A DNA stretch of 60,000 nt, taken from Takakia lepidozioides. Taxonomy: Eukaryota > Streptophyta > Takakiopsida > Takakiales > Takakiaceae. The DNA lies in the NCBI GenBank assembly GCA_030704615.1, contig CM060732.1, positions 35,943,053 to 36,003,052 of the forward strand, in the 5' to 3' direction. Positions 11,777 to 22,050 of this stretch are shown here, piece after piece; position 1 is the stretch's first letter, and each line of letters begins with the position of its first letter. The position numbers were made by a program, and so were the translations under genes. Under the pieces are notes generated by a model. The model was not told the DNA's origin and searched no databases. It saw only the letters and a program-made list of their open reading frames with translations.

Positions 11777-12552
11777 TGCACCACAGCTTGCTTATACTCA
11801 ACCAGACAACTGCGACTCCAAGCTGCCATACGCTGGTACGATCATTCCTTTACCCTACTCCGCCACTTGCCTCTCCACCCCCGCAGATGGGATCCACCTC
11901 TACTCCTCCCACCTTGGGCCGATGACACGCACCATGGAAGCTGCACAACCAAGAGAGAGTCTGATTGTTCCTCCACCTTTGCTTCACATCCTCATACCCA
12001 ACGCTGCCGCCGTAGCGCAAATCACAGCTCGCTTCCTGCTCCGCACAGCGATCGCACAGACAAGCCACAAAACCGAAGCATTCTCCCTCGCAGCGATCAG
12101 TGGCAGCGTGCCATCTCCGCCTGCTTCCTTCCTTCGCTATGACGAGGCCGCGCAATAATGGGCTTCCTCTATTATACACCTCGCACGTGCGATCTTTCGT
12201 TCCTACACCCTACGCTACACTTTATTTATTATTTTAAACCATAAACCCTAGCTCTTTTTTGGCACATTAGCCTGAGTAGCCTCCGTGGCATAATCTCAAG
12301 TCAAATTGTTTTTCAAAATAATTATCGAAAAAAGATCTCCAATAAGCCAACGATTTTTAGTGTAAGTAAGTATTAATTATTAACCTAAACTGTGGCCTCC
12401 AAAAAATTCAGAGAATTTCACCAGGGAAACCGAAAACAGTGTCAGAGTTGGTTTTGTTGTAGCTTCGTTCTAGGATGGGCAGCCCAAGACTTACAAAACC
12501 TGTTGGAGGTCAGATCCATGGAAATTTGGTATGTTATTTCCTTACATAAATG
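11777..12552 (-). promoter_or_regulatory. STELLO upstream region, possible TATA box
   Basis: The region between the STELLO start codon and the MULE should hold its promoter and 5' UTR. On the minus strand TATAAT occurs at 12,176-12,171, about 395 bp upstream of the ATG, a possible TATA element. The open frames on both strands at 11,777-12,180 show no domain and look fortuitous. The DNA from about 12,230 to 12,550 is AT-rich and featureless. Confidence 0.3.
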
Positions 12553-12561
12553 AAATCTAAT
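12553..12561. repeat. Left target-site duplication of MULE
   Basis: AAATCTAAT, identical to the 9 bp at 22,567-22,575 on the other side of the element. Nine base pairs is the typical target duplication of Mutator-like elements. Confidence 0.95.
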
Positions 12562-12944
12562 GCCTCTCATTTAACTATAATTGGGACGTTGTTATAGCGC
12601 AAGCGCGAGCTGACCAGTGGGCCCTGCGCACGGACGCCCGGCTCCCCCCACTCGACCCCCGCCCGCCGCTGCGCGCGGTCGCCCACCTGCTGCCACGGCC
12701 CCACCAGCCGCGCCCCCCAGTCCGGCGCGGCCAGTCCGCTGCCCGTGAGTCCAGTTCCCCTCAGTCCGCCCAAACCGCCAGTCTGCCGGCCAGTCTGCTG
12801 TGCACGCCAGTCCGCTGTGCCAGTCCCCGCAATTCCACCCAACAGTCCGTTATGCCCGTCTGCTGCCCCCCAGTCCGCGCCGGCCGAAGGATCTGGATCG
12901 TCCATTCTGAGAAACCCATCCACGCCATCCATGTTTAGGGCATG
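12562..12944 (+). repeat. Left terminal inverted repeat of MULE
   Basis: 383 bp matching the reverse complement of 22,051-22,566 through blocks such as TAATTGGGACGTT, CGCACGGACGCCCGGCTCCC, GTGAGTCCAGTTCCCCTCAG and TTTAGGGCATG. It is GC-rich in its middle and carries about ten AGTCYGC motifs within 200 bp. In MULEs the TIRs hold transposase-binding sites and promoters for both genes. Confidence 0.95.
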
Positions 12945-14447
12945 GAAGATCGTAACACCCTGCCACGAACTCGCCCACTCGTGTGTTGTGCCATGAGTAT
13001 GGGCATATGCAAGTCTGCTGGACGGAAGAAATGCAACCACGGCATGACGGCGACGCCAAGCGTGGTTCTGATGGGATATCAGTCTGGTCTACTGGACTGT
13101 TGGTGTGGCGCGAGTCTATTCTTCATTGGACTACTGGGCCGTCACTGCCTGCCGAATTCCGAATTGTCTTCTCTCGTCTTATCCCCGAAGTCTCTTCTCT
13201 CGTCAGTCTGTTGAACCGTTGGTCAGCTGGAAGTCCGTCTCTTCAGATATGAGTCCATTTAACTACTACCTTTTAATTATCCGAATTGTCGTGAGTCTGC
13301 TGAGCCGTCGGACTGCTGGTCTGTCCGTCTCTTCTGATATCAGTCAGCTGGACTGTCACAAAGTCAGTCTACTGTGGCGCAAGTCTGTTTGCGCTGGGTC
13401 TGTTGAGCCGTCATTATTATCACTTGTACGTCTGCTAGACCTATTAATGCAACGACGGCGGGAAGGGGCGCCAGTGATCTCGCGCCGCGTCTGAACTCGG
13501 ACAGAAAGTACGGTTTACGGTTTACTCCCGTATCAGCCGGCCGCCTAGGGGATACTTTGTCTTTTGGGATATTAGTCTGTTAGAAATCAGTATGTTGTCG
13601 CACAAATTACTCGCCAGTCTCTTCGTCAGTCTGTTGAACCTTCCGTCTGCTGGACTGTCCGTGCAGTGGCATACGAGTCTGTTGTTGCGCAAGTTTGTTT
13701 GCAGTGGGTCTGTTCGGCCGTTATGTCATTAGGTTTAAGTCTGCTGGACGCAATAAATGCAGCGACGGCGGTAAGGAGGCCCAGTCACGTCGGGACACGT
13801 CATCAGACTCCGCACCAGACTCCGCACTCGCCTTAGTCTCTTCGTCAGTCCGCTTAACCTCAGTCGTCAGTCTATCCTTGCGGTGGCATATGAGTCTGTT
13901 GTCGAGGGTACTGGTTCTGCTCGGCCGTCTTTGTCATCAGGAGTATGTCTGCTGGACTTAATGAATACGACGACGGCAGACTGACGATAGTCCCACTCAT
14001 CCCGTCTGCTAGACTGTCCGTGCAGTGGCATACGAGTTTGTCCGTTCAGTGACATACCACCAGCACGTGTGAGGGGTCTACAACTATTTAATGCGATGGC
14101 GGCCAAAAAGGGGCGCCAGTGAAATCTCGCTACGTCACTCCGCACATGCAGGGTTATACCTGTTCTCCAGTTCCTGTTGGACTTCTTTCGCACTGTTTCG
14201 TTTAGGGCCCATCTACCTCCCATTTTTGCGAGTCCGCTTTCATTTGTGCGTGTTAGCTTTTCGAGGCTTGGATAATCGCGTGAGCACCGAATCGTCGCAA
14301 CAACTATCGTCTGTTGCCCGGTGAGCTTTCTTCTTCGTGCTTCGTGCTTTGGTTTCTTTCCATTCTCTTTTCCGTTCTTCTCTGCTTTCTTATTCTTAGT
14401 CTGTCTGTCGCTCATTGCCGCTGCATCTCTTGTATGATTCTGCAGCC
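12945..14447 (+). promoter_or_regulatory. Subterminal AGTCYGCTG array / 5' region of the Ulp1-like gene
   Basis: Dense degenerate copies of AGTCTGCTG, AGTCTGTTG and AGTCCGCTG run on the top strand from the TIR to about 14,020. They are arranged as related blocks beginning near 13,010, 13,430, 13,730 and 13,950, each containing GCAACGACGGCG- or GCAGCGACGGCG-like text. The blocks look like diverged repeats of several hundred bp. Open frames here track the repeat and are not convincing proteins. The last ~350 bp before the ATG at 14,448 are pyrimidine-rich and may form the 5' UTR. Confidence 0.6.
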
Positions 14448-15900
14448 ATGGAGGATGCTTGTGCAAAGGGTGGAGCAGACTGGTTGCATTTCATGCACAA
14501 GTCCAGGCTAAAGGAGCGAAGGTACTGGTACTCACATGAGGAGTATGATGCGAAAATAGTCGAAGCATTCTTAGACCTCCGCGCAATCAAACCTGCAGAC
14601 TCCAACTGGCAGAAGGATAAGCTCCATTGTCCCTTCTGTAGTGAAATTATCAAGGACAAAGTGCAGCTAAACCACCATTGTGTTGACACGGGTTGCAAAA
14701 ACAAGCGCTATATCCCACCTGGCTTCAAGCCGTGGCCAATTCAAAGTTCAATGAGGGTGGTGAATGCGGCCACCGCCACACTCCGTGGCGCAAACCCAAA
14801 GGCCCGCACTTTGGCGGAGGTGCGCGCACGGTATGGGGTGGGTTCGGATGTTTCAATGCAAGATATGCATGACCTGACATCGCCATCGCCTGTGGCTCCC
14901 AGAAAAAGGAAACTTAGTGATGGGGCCCAGAAGAAGGAAAGAGAAAAGGCTGCAAGGTCTGCCGGGAGGCGAGGGCAAAATCTCAACACCAGACTCGTCC
15001 CCAAGGCAGTGGCGTTACAGGGACTCCATGACACCGTTCAGCAGACTGCTGATGACACTATTGCTCAGCAGACTGACCTACTACAACAAAAATAGCATGG
15101 ACAGACTGTCAACACTATCCCAGCCACTGTTCAGGAGAGTGGGTGCACTACAGGCCACACCGAGGACGAGGAGACTCATGAGCAGACCGGCGAGCAGATT
15201 GAAGGACTGCCTCTGCACCAGACCGTGCAGCATACCGATAACGTCGCTGTCAAGCAGACCGTCCAGCATACCAATGAGCAGACCGGGCTGCAGACGGATG
15301 ACTTGACTGTGTACCAACAGACTGTGCAGCATACCGTCCAGCAGACTGAAAGCAGTCACCACAAAGACAGTGCCCTGCAGACTGTCCAGCAGATTCACGA
15401 CCACACTGACTTGGAGGATCCAACTACACTTCATGTCCACCAGTCCGGATCCTGGCTCGTTGAACCGAGTTGGCTGCACTGGCCTCAACAGGTCCCTGTC
15501 TCTGAATTTCTGCGGAGTTCTATCAGTGCATTGACGGAGTCTTCTTTTCCCGCCGGGCCATCTCCATATATTGGCACATCGTTTGAGGATATAAGCCGGG
15601 CACCGGTAAACCATTCTTCTCCAGTGGCCCATGGCCTGCCATCTATTTCCATTCAGCTCAGCCCGGTTTTGGTTCGTTCGCTTGCGAAAGCTCTATCTAG
15701 ATGATTCTTACGTGACCGACCACAATATGGGAACTCAACCCCGTATCATTGACCTTACTGAAGAACTAGACGATGTAGTTGCCGCGGATAATTTAGATGT
15801 AGGCGGTAGTCAAGTTTTTTCTTCATCAGACCCTGAAGACACGGTTGACTTGCAAGTTGATAGATTGATCTCCTCCCTGCAAGAGCAGACCGACCACAAG

Positions 15901-16290
15901 AGTGACCACCAGGCTGAAGAGCAGACTGACCAGAGCAAAAAGCAGACTGAGCACCAGACTGACCAGACTGAGGACAGTGAGTAGCAGACTGACACTGAAC
16001 ATGGTCCTCTGAAGGAGGGCCAACATGCCATTCGCCACGCCCACGAAAGTGTCCACCAGACTCAACAACAGACTGACCACATCGGCGAGCAGACTGAGCA
16101 CCAGACTGAGGACATTGAGCAGCAGACTGATGTCGAACATGGACAGACTAAGGGCCAACATGCCGTTCCCCCCGCACACGAGAGTGTCCACCAGACTCGA
16201 CAACAAACTAACCATAGTGGCGAGCAGACTGAGCACCAGGCTAATCGCTCTGAGCAGCAGACTGACGATAACATTGGACAGACTGAGGGC
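15901..16290 (+). repeat. CAGACT-saturated coding repeat (QT-rich)
   Basis: I count 15 exact CAGACT hexamers in about 390 bp, mostly in phase so that they encode Gln-Thr within EQT, QQT and HQT units. A larger repeat (about 120 bp, near 16,026 and 16,146) reads GQHA...HESVHQT and is present twice. The orientation is opposite to the AGTCTG motifs in the flanking introns of the same gene. Confidence 0.85.
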
Positions 16291-16924
16291 CAACATGCCG
16301 CGCTCACAGAGTCTGTCATAATGCCCCTGGCTACAACAGGTTCGGACTTGGGCGTTCAAGCAGGGGAGCAGTCTGCCCAGTCGCTTTCTTCCAATGACGC
16401 CGTACAGGTTGTAACCTGCCGTCTTCCACCTCTGTGATTTCAGATTTATGTTCAATTTTTGTGTATTGACAGGATCTGTTGTACCTACATGACTTGAGGA
16501 CACCGTTTCCCTCCCAGGCAATTCCACAACCCGCCAATGTTGCTCACGTTGGCTCCACAATCAGAAAAGGTGGCTTACTTACAATGCCAACAGATGCATG
16601 GATTAGTTCAACGCATGCGACCCGTGAGGCTGCCAATACAGGTCCTGCAAGTGTGAACAAGCCTGTAGACACAGTCGTGTTGCGAAGCAGGACCGCATCA
16701 CTTTGTCAGTCTGCTGAATCGAACCCGACCACAGTAGTCGCCGAATCCCTGGGCACAAGTAGAGCGAAGAAGCGGACTGTCGTGGAGCAGACTCAGGAAA
16801 TTCGGGAGGGTCCTGTTGCCAAAAAACCTGCGAAGAAACACAAGTCCGCTGTCTTCATGAACAAGGACCGCAAAATGGCATTGGATACGGACAAAGAAGT
16901 GGTTCTTCAGCGACAAATGCACCA

Positions 16925-17119
16925 GTGAATAGTCCTCCCAGTCTGCTGAGTCTGGTCACTCCAGTCTACTTAAAAGTGTGAGACTGCTCAGTCCGCTTGG
17001 TCTGGTGAGTCTGGCGAGTCCGCTCAGTCCGCTCGGTATGGGCAGTCTGTTGAATGGAGTCAATCCGCTCAGACCATTGCGTACATGGGTTTTCATACAA
17101 GGCCGTGGTCTGTGTGCAG
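16925..17119 (+). repeat. Motif-filled intron of the Ulp1-like gene
   Basis: A 195-bp intron (donor GTGAAT, acceptor TGTGCAG) consisting largely of AGTCTGCTGAGTCTGGT-like units, all in the AGTCYG orientation. The splice phase (CA|G) connects ...RQMHQ to LGSCFAAAL, which supports this as a true intron. Confidence 0.7.
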
Positions 17120-17491
17120 GTTGGGTTCTTGTTTTGCCGCAGCCCTGCGAGGGAAAGTCGCGGCTGGCAATTGCATGGTTCACTTTTATGAAGGCGACCC
17201 CCAGTATGAATGCTCCATCGGGCCTTCGGACCTGAAGCCACTTGAGACGGTGGAGTTGGAGTGCACAGATAGAATGCTGGAGCTGTGGTGTCGTTTCTAT
17301 GAGAAGACGGTTGAGGAGAAGTACTCAAGTACTGTTGCTCTTCTGCCAGCCTCAACATGGTCTCGTATGATGACACATTGGGATGGGCCACGGGAAATGC
17401 TAGTGGAGTATCTGCATTCTTGCTGGAGCGTCCCTCGGCTCGGCAAAGACATAAAAGACTGCCATCGTATAATCATTCCGATTGTGGAGGA

Positions 17492-17896
17492 GTAAGATCT
17501 CGCATACCCAATCTGTTCTGTCGGGCCAGTCTTTTGAATGACGTCACTACGTTCACACCTGCCTCTCGCTGGTTGAGTCCGTTCAGTCTGCTCAGTCTGG
17601 CAAATCTGCCCAGTCTTTTGAATGAGGACAGTCTGCTCGGTCTGCCCTCTCAGCCCTGAGTCTGCTCAATCTGCCGAGTCTGCTAAGTCTGCCCATTATG
17701 TTGAGTCTGCTCATTATGCCGAGTCTGCTGAGTGATGAGTCTTGTGAGTCTGCTAGTCGTGACTCTGCCGAGTCGGCTGAGTGTAGTGGGACCAGGTCCC
17801 AGTCTACTTGCGAGTCTATAGAGTCTGCTAGAGAGACAATTGGATTGGTCTGCTGAGAGGACTGCTGCTGTGAGACTCATGAGATTCGTCTTGCAG
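17492..17896 (+). repeat. Motif-filled intron splitting the protease domain
   Basis: A 405-bp intron (donor GTAAGA, acceptor TTGCAG) packed with AGTCTGCTGAGTCTGC units, strongest at 17,570-17,840. Removing it fuses GAG GA to G GCG CAC TGG and restores the HW motif of the protease. The intron is thus identified both by splice sites and by protein homology. Confidence 0.8.
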
Positions 17897-18065
17897 GGCG
17901 CACTGGAGTGTTGTTGTCATTGACTTGCGGAAAGGCTGCTACACTCACATGAACTCCATCGAGTCTTTGCATGGTTGCCCATCTATTTTGTCATGGATAC
18001 GGAAGCTGCATGTGGAGTGTTTAGGCTACACTATTGATTCACCGGGTTGGGAGGTCCGAGATTAG

Positions 18066-18774
18066 AGGTGCACCATAGGACGCATTTGTCATGTAAGCAT
18101 GCTTTTGAGCATTTGCAACGAAATAAAATATGACTTTGCATACACATCCTATTGGTCGCATATGAGTGCAATGTGGAGTAGTCGCAGTAGACTTGTGACC
18201 AATTCACTACATGTTGTTAAAGCGGACTTACCCCTGCACACACAATCATTTTGTTTAACATACTAAGGGAGTCCACTGGTCAGCAAACAGCCGAGAGACA
18301 GCAGACTGCCAGAGTACGGGAAGAGATGCGATTGGGAACCATGAGTCTGCACTGGTGAGCAGACTGTCGAGAGTCACCGGAGTGGTAGAGTACAGGCGGA
18401 TGGCATTGTCCAGTAGACTGCCAAGTCTGGTCAACAGAGTAATGGAAGTCCACCATGCTGAGAATGGCCAGTCTGATGGGCAGACTGCATGAGGCTCACT
18501 GGTCAGCCAGGTGTAGGCACGTCCAGAACTGGGAGACTGGTCTGCTCAGGAGAAGGCTGGCACAACAGACTGTTCAAAGACTGAGTCCCAGCCTGGTACA
18601 ACAGACTGGTTCAGACACCAGAATAGTGGTTGAGCAGACTAGTTCAGACGCCAGAAGACTGGTTTACCAGGCTGGTTGGCAGACAGGTTGGAAGTCTGGT
18701 GCACATGCAATCGTACCGCCGAAATTTTATTTCATGGGGAGAATAATACTGTACCATTTCCTACATTTCCTACT
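18066..18774. other. Region between the two convergent MULE genes
   Basis: 18,290-18,700 carries many top-strand CAGACTG motifs, the reverse of the left arm. Plus-strand frames here have repeats of QQT/QTG but no domain. A possible last exon of the Ulp1-like gene starts at 18,742 (acceptor GGGGAG) and reads into DSPDCGVYVC at 18,802-18,831, overlapping the antisense transposase tail. See findings. Confidence 0.5.
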
Positions 18775-21700
18775 CTACTTTACAACTGGTATACGGTCTG
18801 CGACTCTCCGGATTGTGGAGTATATGTGTGCTGCAGGTGTTGGGGCACCAACCCTCTTCCCTGTTTTGCATAAGACCCTGGGTCGCGTTTTCCATGCCTC
18901 AACGAAATCCCGTTTCCTTTTCAGCGACATATTGTTGTTGTCATTTACAGGACGGAAGCTCTTTGCTGCCGCAGGGTGCAACTTTTCTGCAGCACTCTTG
19001 GCGAGAATATCAACAAGCTGCCCCCTACAGATACGAAGAGAAGACAACACATGTTTCTGCAGATTGTTGTCGTCCCCAACAATGCGAAGTATATCTGCAA
19101 ATTCTTCATCCATGGAGGATGGTATGAGGATAGACTCCGCATCATAGGGGAAGTCATCTGTGGAAGGGCCCTCTGTTGCATTTCCCAAATCCTCTTCGTC
19201 GCCGACACTTGCATGAACCCTAAACACATTATGCAATCCTCCATGAATGGTTCCCAGCGCCGTGCCACAAACGCGCACTATGAGTTCATCCTGCAAGGGT
19301 GGATGAAGCAATTTCAGGACTCGGACTTGATGCTTGCACAAATTGCCCTTCATTGCCCATGAAGCCCATTCGCATCCGGGGTTGTAAACAATGTAAATTG
19401 TGTTTGGGTGATTGGTGCTTAGAACATAGGCTGGTTGCCCAGGATGGAACGGAAGAGTGACATTGCAAGCTGGGATATCGCGTGCCGCAATCACAGAACT
19501 GGACATGTACTTTTCTTGTTTGTCATTCCTTATGAATCCCTGCGTCTTCAGGTGAATTGCATACCAGTAGTGTGTTAGCACACGACCTGTGAGTTCCTAT
19601 ATGAGCCAATCCACTCTACGCCCAGTCATTTTGCCTTTCTCCATCCTCAGTCTTGCCTTCAAGTTTCCATGGTATGCCTCAATGCTAGCATTGGTGTCTT
19701 GATTGGCTTGCGGAACATGGCGAGCTGTTATACACCACATTGTTATTTTAGGACGCCATTCCTTATTGATGTAGTCCAGAAATTCATGCCCATTCGGATA
19801 TTTCTTTCTCATGCGTCGGAGCGTTGTTGCTATCCATGCAAGACCTTCTTTGGGATTGATTGGTCCACCTCTACAATACATGAGGTCTCCCATATCTTTT
19901 AGCAAGTTTGCGGCAGTGATATGATCTTTGGTTTTTGCGCATGATTGCTTCACCCAAGCCCGCCGGACATGCCAAAGGCACAGGAAAATGAGCACTCCTC
20001 GAAAAACAGCCCTGCAAAGTACACATGCCCACATGAGAGACTTCAAAGAGGACTTCGCCGGTGGACTTGGGCACTAACCCAGTAGACTGTCTAGTTGACT
20101 GGTTTGCCCGTCTGTTCCAAACGGATTCAGGTAGCAAACCCCACTCTGACCTGCCATGAGTGTTGCCCTCACGACACCGGATTCGCCTGGGAGCGGACTT
20201 GCTCGACCAGATTGAGGTCGCAGCAGACTCACGCACGTGTGTCTTGCAGCAAATAATCCCCTCCGGCGGACTCGCCTGGGAGCGGACTTGCTCGACCAAA
20301 CTGAGGTCGCAGCAGACTCGCGCACGTGTGTCTTGCAGCGGACTGCTTGCGAACAGTCCCCTCCGGCGGACTCGCCTGGGAGCGGACTTGCTCGACCAGA
20401 CTGAGGTCGCAGCAGACTCGCGTATGTGAGTCTTGCAGCGGATTGCTTGCGAACAGTTCCCTCCGGCGGACTGGCCTGCCAGTGGACTTGCCTTTAGGAG
20501 ACCGACAGCAGACTTACCCAGACGTTGCTGGCAGCACACCCGAGCAGACTGACCTTGCAGCATACTTGCGCGAGTCTTCCAGCGGACTTCGCTAGAGGAC
20601 ATTATCAGCGGACTGGTTTGCCAGCAGACTTGCAGAAATGAATGGCCCGGACTTGCAGCCAGGACTGTGTTGTATGGTAGGGGACTTGACAATGGACGCA
20701 GACAACGAAGTTGCACGCAAGTGTACATGAGGGTACATGAAACTTACGTAATGGCATTTATTTCGGCGTCGGCATCGTCCACAATGAAGGCATTGGGTCG
20801 CCAGTCCGACATTTCTGCGAGGAGAGAGTCCCGCAAGGCTGCCATCCACGGCACCAGGTCTGTTGCCCACTCACGCGCGCATATGATGTACACAACTGGT
20901 ATACTGTTAAGCCACTCGTCGAAGACCATCAACGTGTACAATGGGAACTGTTCAAATGCACAATGTCAAATGTTGCCAGTGTGCGTACATCCACTACTTC
21001 TGCAAGTGGATAAATTGTGAAAAGGATGAAGAGTACTTTATGGTGATTTGTCCCGAAGGTTGCATCGCATGCAACGATACGGGCATGGCCTAATTGAAGC
21101 ATTCGCTTCTTCTGCCATTCAGTCTGTATGCTGATTGTGAATGTTAAGTCGCCATCGTAGTGCTTGAATGTTGGCGCCAATTTCTCCTCTTGATAGAAGA
21201 AGACCGATTTCGGGTTCTGGTCTTTCCACATGCGGACACTCTCCGCATCGTTGGGATATTTTTTGAACGTTTGTCACGCCCGTTTCTCGGCCAGGTTGCG
21301 CATATCCTGCTCCAGCAAAAAATCGTCCCGTGTCCATGCATCCCCCAACCCGGTGTTGTTCATGACGTGTTTTTTTTTTTTCCATCATGATTTGGGCGAC
21401 TGACAGGCCTCGGCACAGACACTCTTTGACCCATGCTTTCAATTCCTCGCTAATGTGTGGTGCATAGGCGTGGAGAGTGTTCCTGAACTCAACGGACTTC
21501 CCATGACATGCGTTCCTTTTCGTGTCTGTATGCTCCATATTGTTGTAGTACGTGAGGACACAAATGTCGGGGGCGAGATAGCTTTGTTGGACCTTGAAAC
21601 TGCACTGGCAACCACGCTCTCGGCTCTTTTAGCATGCCGGGTTGCACTTTAGTATGGACATTAACCCAAAACTGAGTGGGGTAGTCCACCAAACTCTCAT

Positions 21701-21842
21701 CTCCAAGGAGAAAGTCATCAACTCTATCCCACGGTATGCAGGCCTTCAGAATATTCTGTCTGGCACCCATATAACCATATTGCGTGTCTCTCTTCCATTG
21801 GAGGTCCTTCGTGTTGAAGGGTCCTGGTTTGGGTGTTTGCAA
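18775..21842 (-). pseudogene. MURA-type MULE transposase with SWIM domain, disrupted
   Basis: The minus strand reads, in order: NDAESVRMW and SVFFYQE, then CDATFGTNHHK (first catalytic Asp), an 89-bp intron (21,036-20,948), FPLYTLMVFDEW and AFIVDDADAEINAI (second Asp). A 736-bp intron (20,747-20,012) follows, then LCLWHVRRAW and TNASIEAYHG (Glu). The SWIM finger CEWASWAMKGNLCKHQ and a C-terminal tail end at 18,775. Both introns are GT-AG and phase-correct, and restore canonical MULE transposase sequence. Lesions: frame change near 21,490-21,540, a homopolymer frameshift at 21,370-21,381, TGA at 21,274-21,276 (an Arg CGA is plausible) and TAG at 19,597-19,599. The N-terminal exon(s) beyond 21,842 are uncertain. 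This enzyme would cut at the TIRs; this copy is likely inactive. Confidence 0.9.
20179..20492 (-). repeat. 100-bp tandem repeat in transposase intron
   Basis: Units start with GGA[C/T]TCGCCTGGGAGCGGAC at 20,179, 20,268 and 20,368, with a partial one at 20,468. Spacing is 89, 100 and exactly 100 bp. Each contains GAGGTCGCAGCAGACTCGCG and further AGCGGACT motifs. The array lies entirely inside the 736-bp intron between the second Asp and the CLWHVRRAW exon. Confidence 0.92.
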
Positions 21843-22050
21843 ACTTTGTCGAAGAGGACGTATAATCCAGCATCCCGTTTTTAGTATATCATCACCTTAT
21901 GCTTCTACGTCCATGCCCTGTACAGTACAGAGGACATGCTTCAGAACCTGCAAGAAATGCGCCGCAGTACACTGGACATGATGGACAACGTGCAAGGAGC
22001 ATCAGTGCGCACGTTTGCGGTTGCTGGCAAGTGGCAGACGGCTTAGAATT

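Larger units (their letters stand above)
14448..18065 (+). pseudogene. MULE-borne Ulp1-like (C48) cysteine protease gene, disrupted
   Basis: Start at ATG 14,448 (MEDACAKGG). An N-terminal zinc-binding-like segment (CPFCSEIIKDKVQLNHHC) precedes a long Gln/Thr-rich repeat region (QQT, EQT, VQHT) to about 16,400. GT-AG introns at 16,408-16,472, 16,925-17,119 and 17,492-17,896 join exons in phase. Across the last, RIIIPIVEE is joined to AHWSVVVIDL, the Ulp1 catalytic-His region, followed by MNSIESL where families usually have DSL, so Asp is Asn. The frame ends after PGWEVRD at TAG 18,063, before the expected catalytic Cys; AATAAA lies at 18,120. In-frame TAG stops occur at 15,093 and 15,982, and the frame shifts near 15,700. 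Ulp1/SENP proteases process SUMO; activity of this copy is doubtful. Confidence 0.72.

Noticed and set aside
11288-12158. Long plus-strand frames (up to 284 codons) overlapping the STELLO 5' end
   Set aside because: They are antisense to a strongly conserved exon, have no domain and reflect codon composition of the real gene.
12567-13040. 157-codon minus-strand frame in the left TIR, and the 174-codon frame in the right TIR
   Set aside because: Both are GC-rich TIR repeats read as Gly/Ala/Arg-rich protein; mirrored in the two TIRs and without a domain.
15826-16560. 244-codon minus-strand frame with LVSLLLSLVDT-like repeats
   Set aside because: It is the antisense reading of the CAGACT/QT coding repeat; the plus strand has splice-compatible continuity with the protease gene.
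19871-20728. 285-codon minus-strand frame over the transposase intron
   Set aside because: It reads through the 100-bp tandem repeat; canonical transposase sequence is restored only by splicing this region out.
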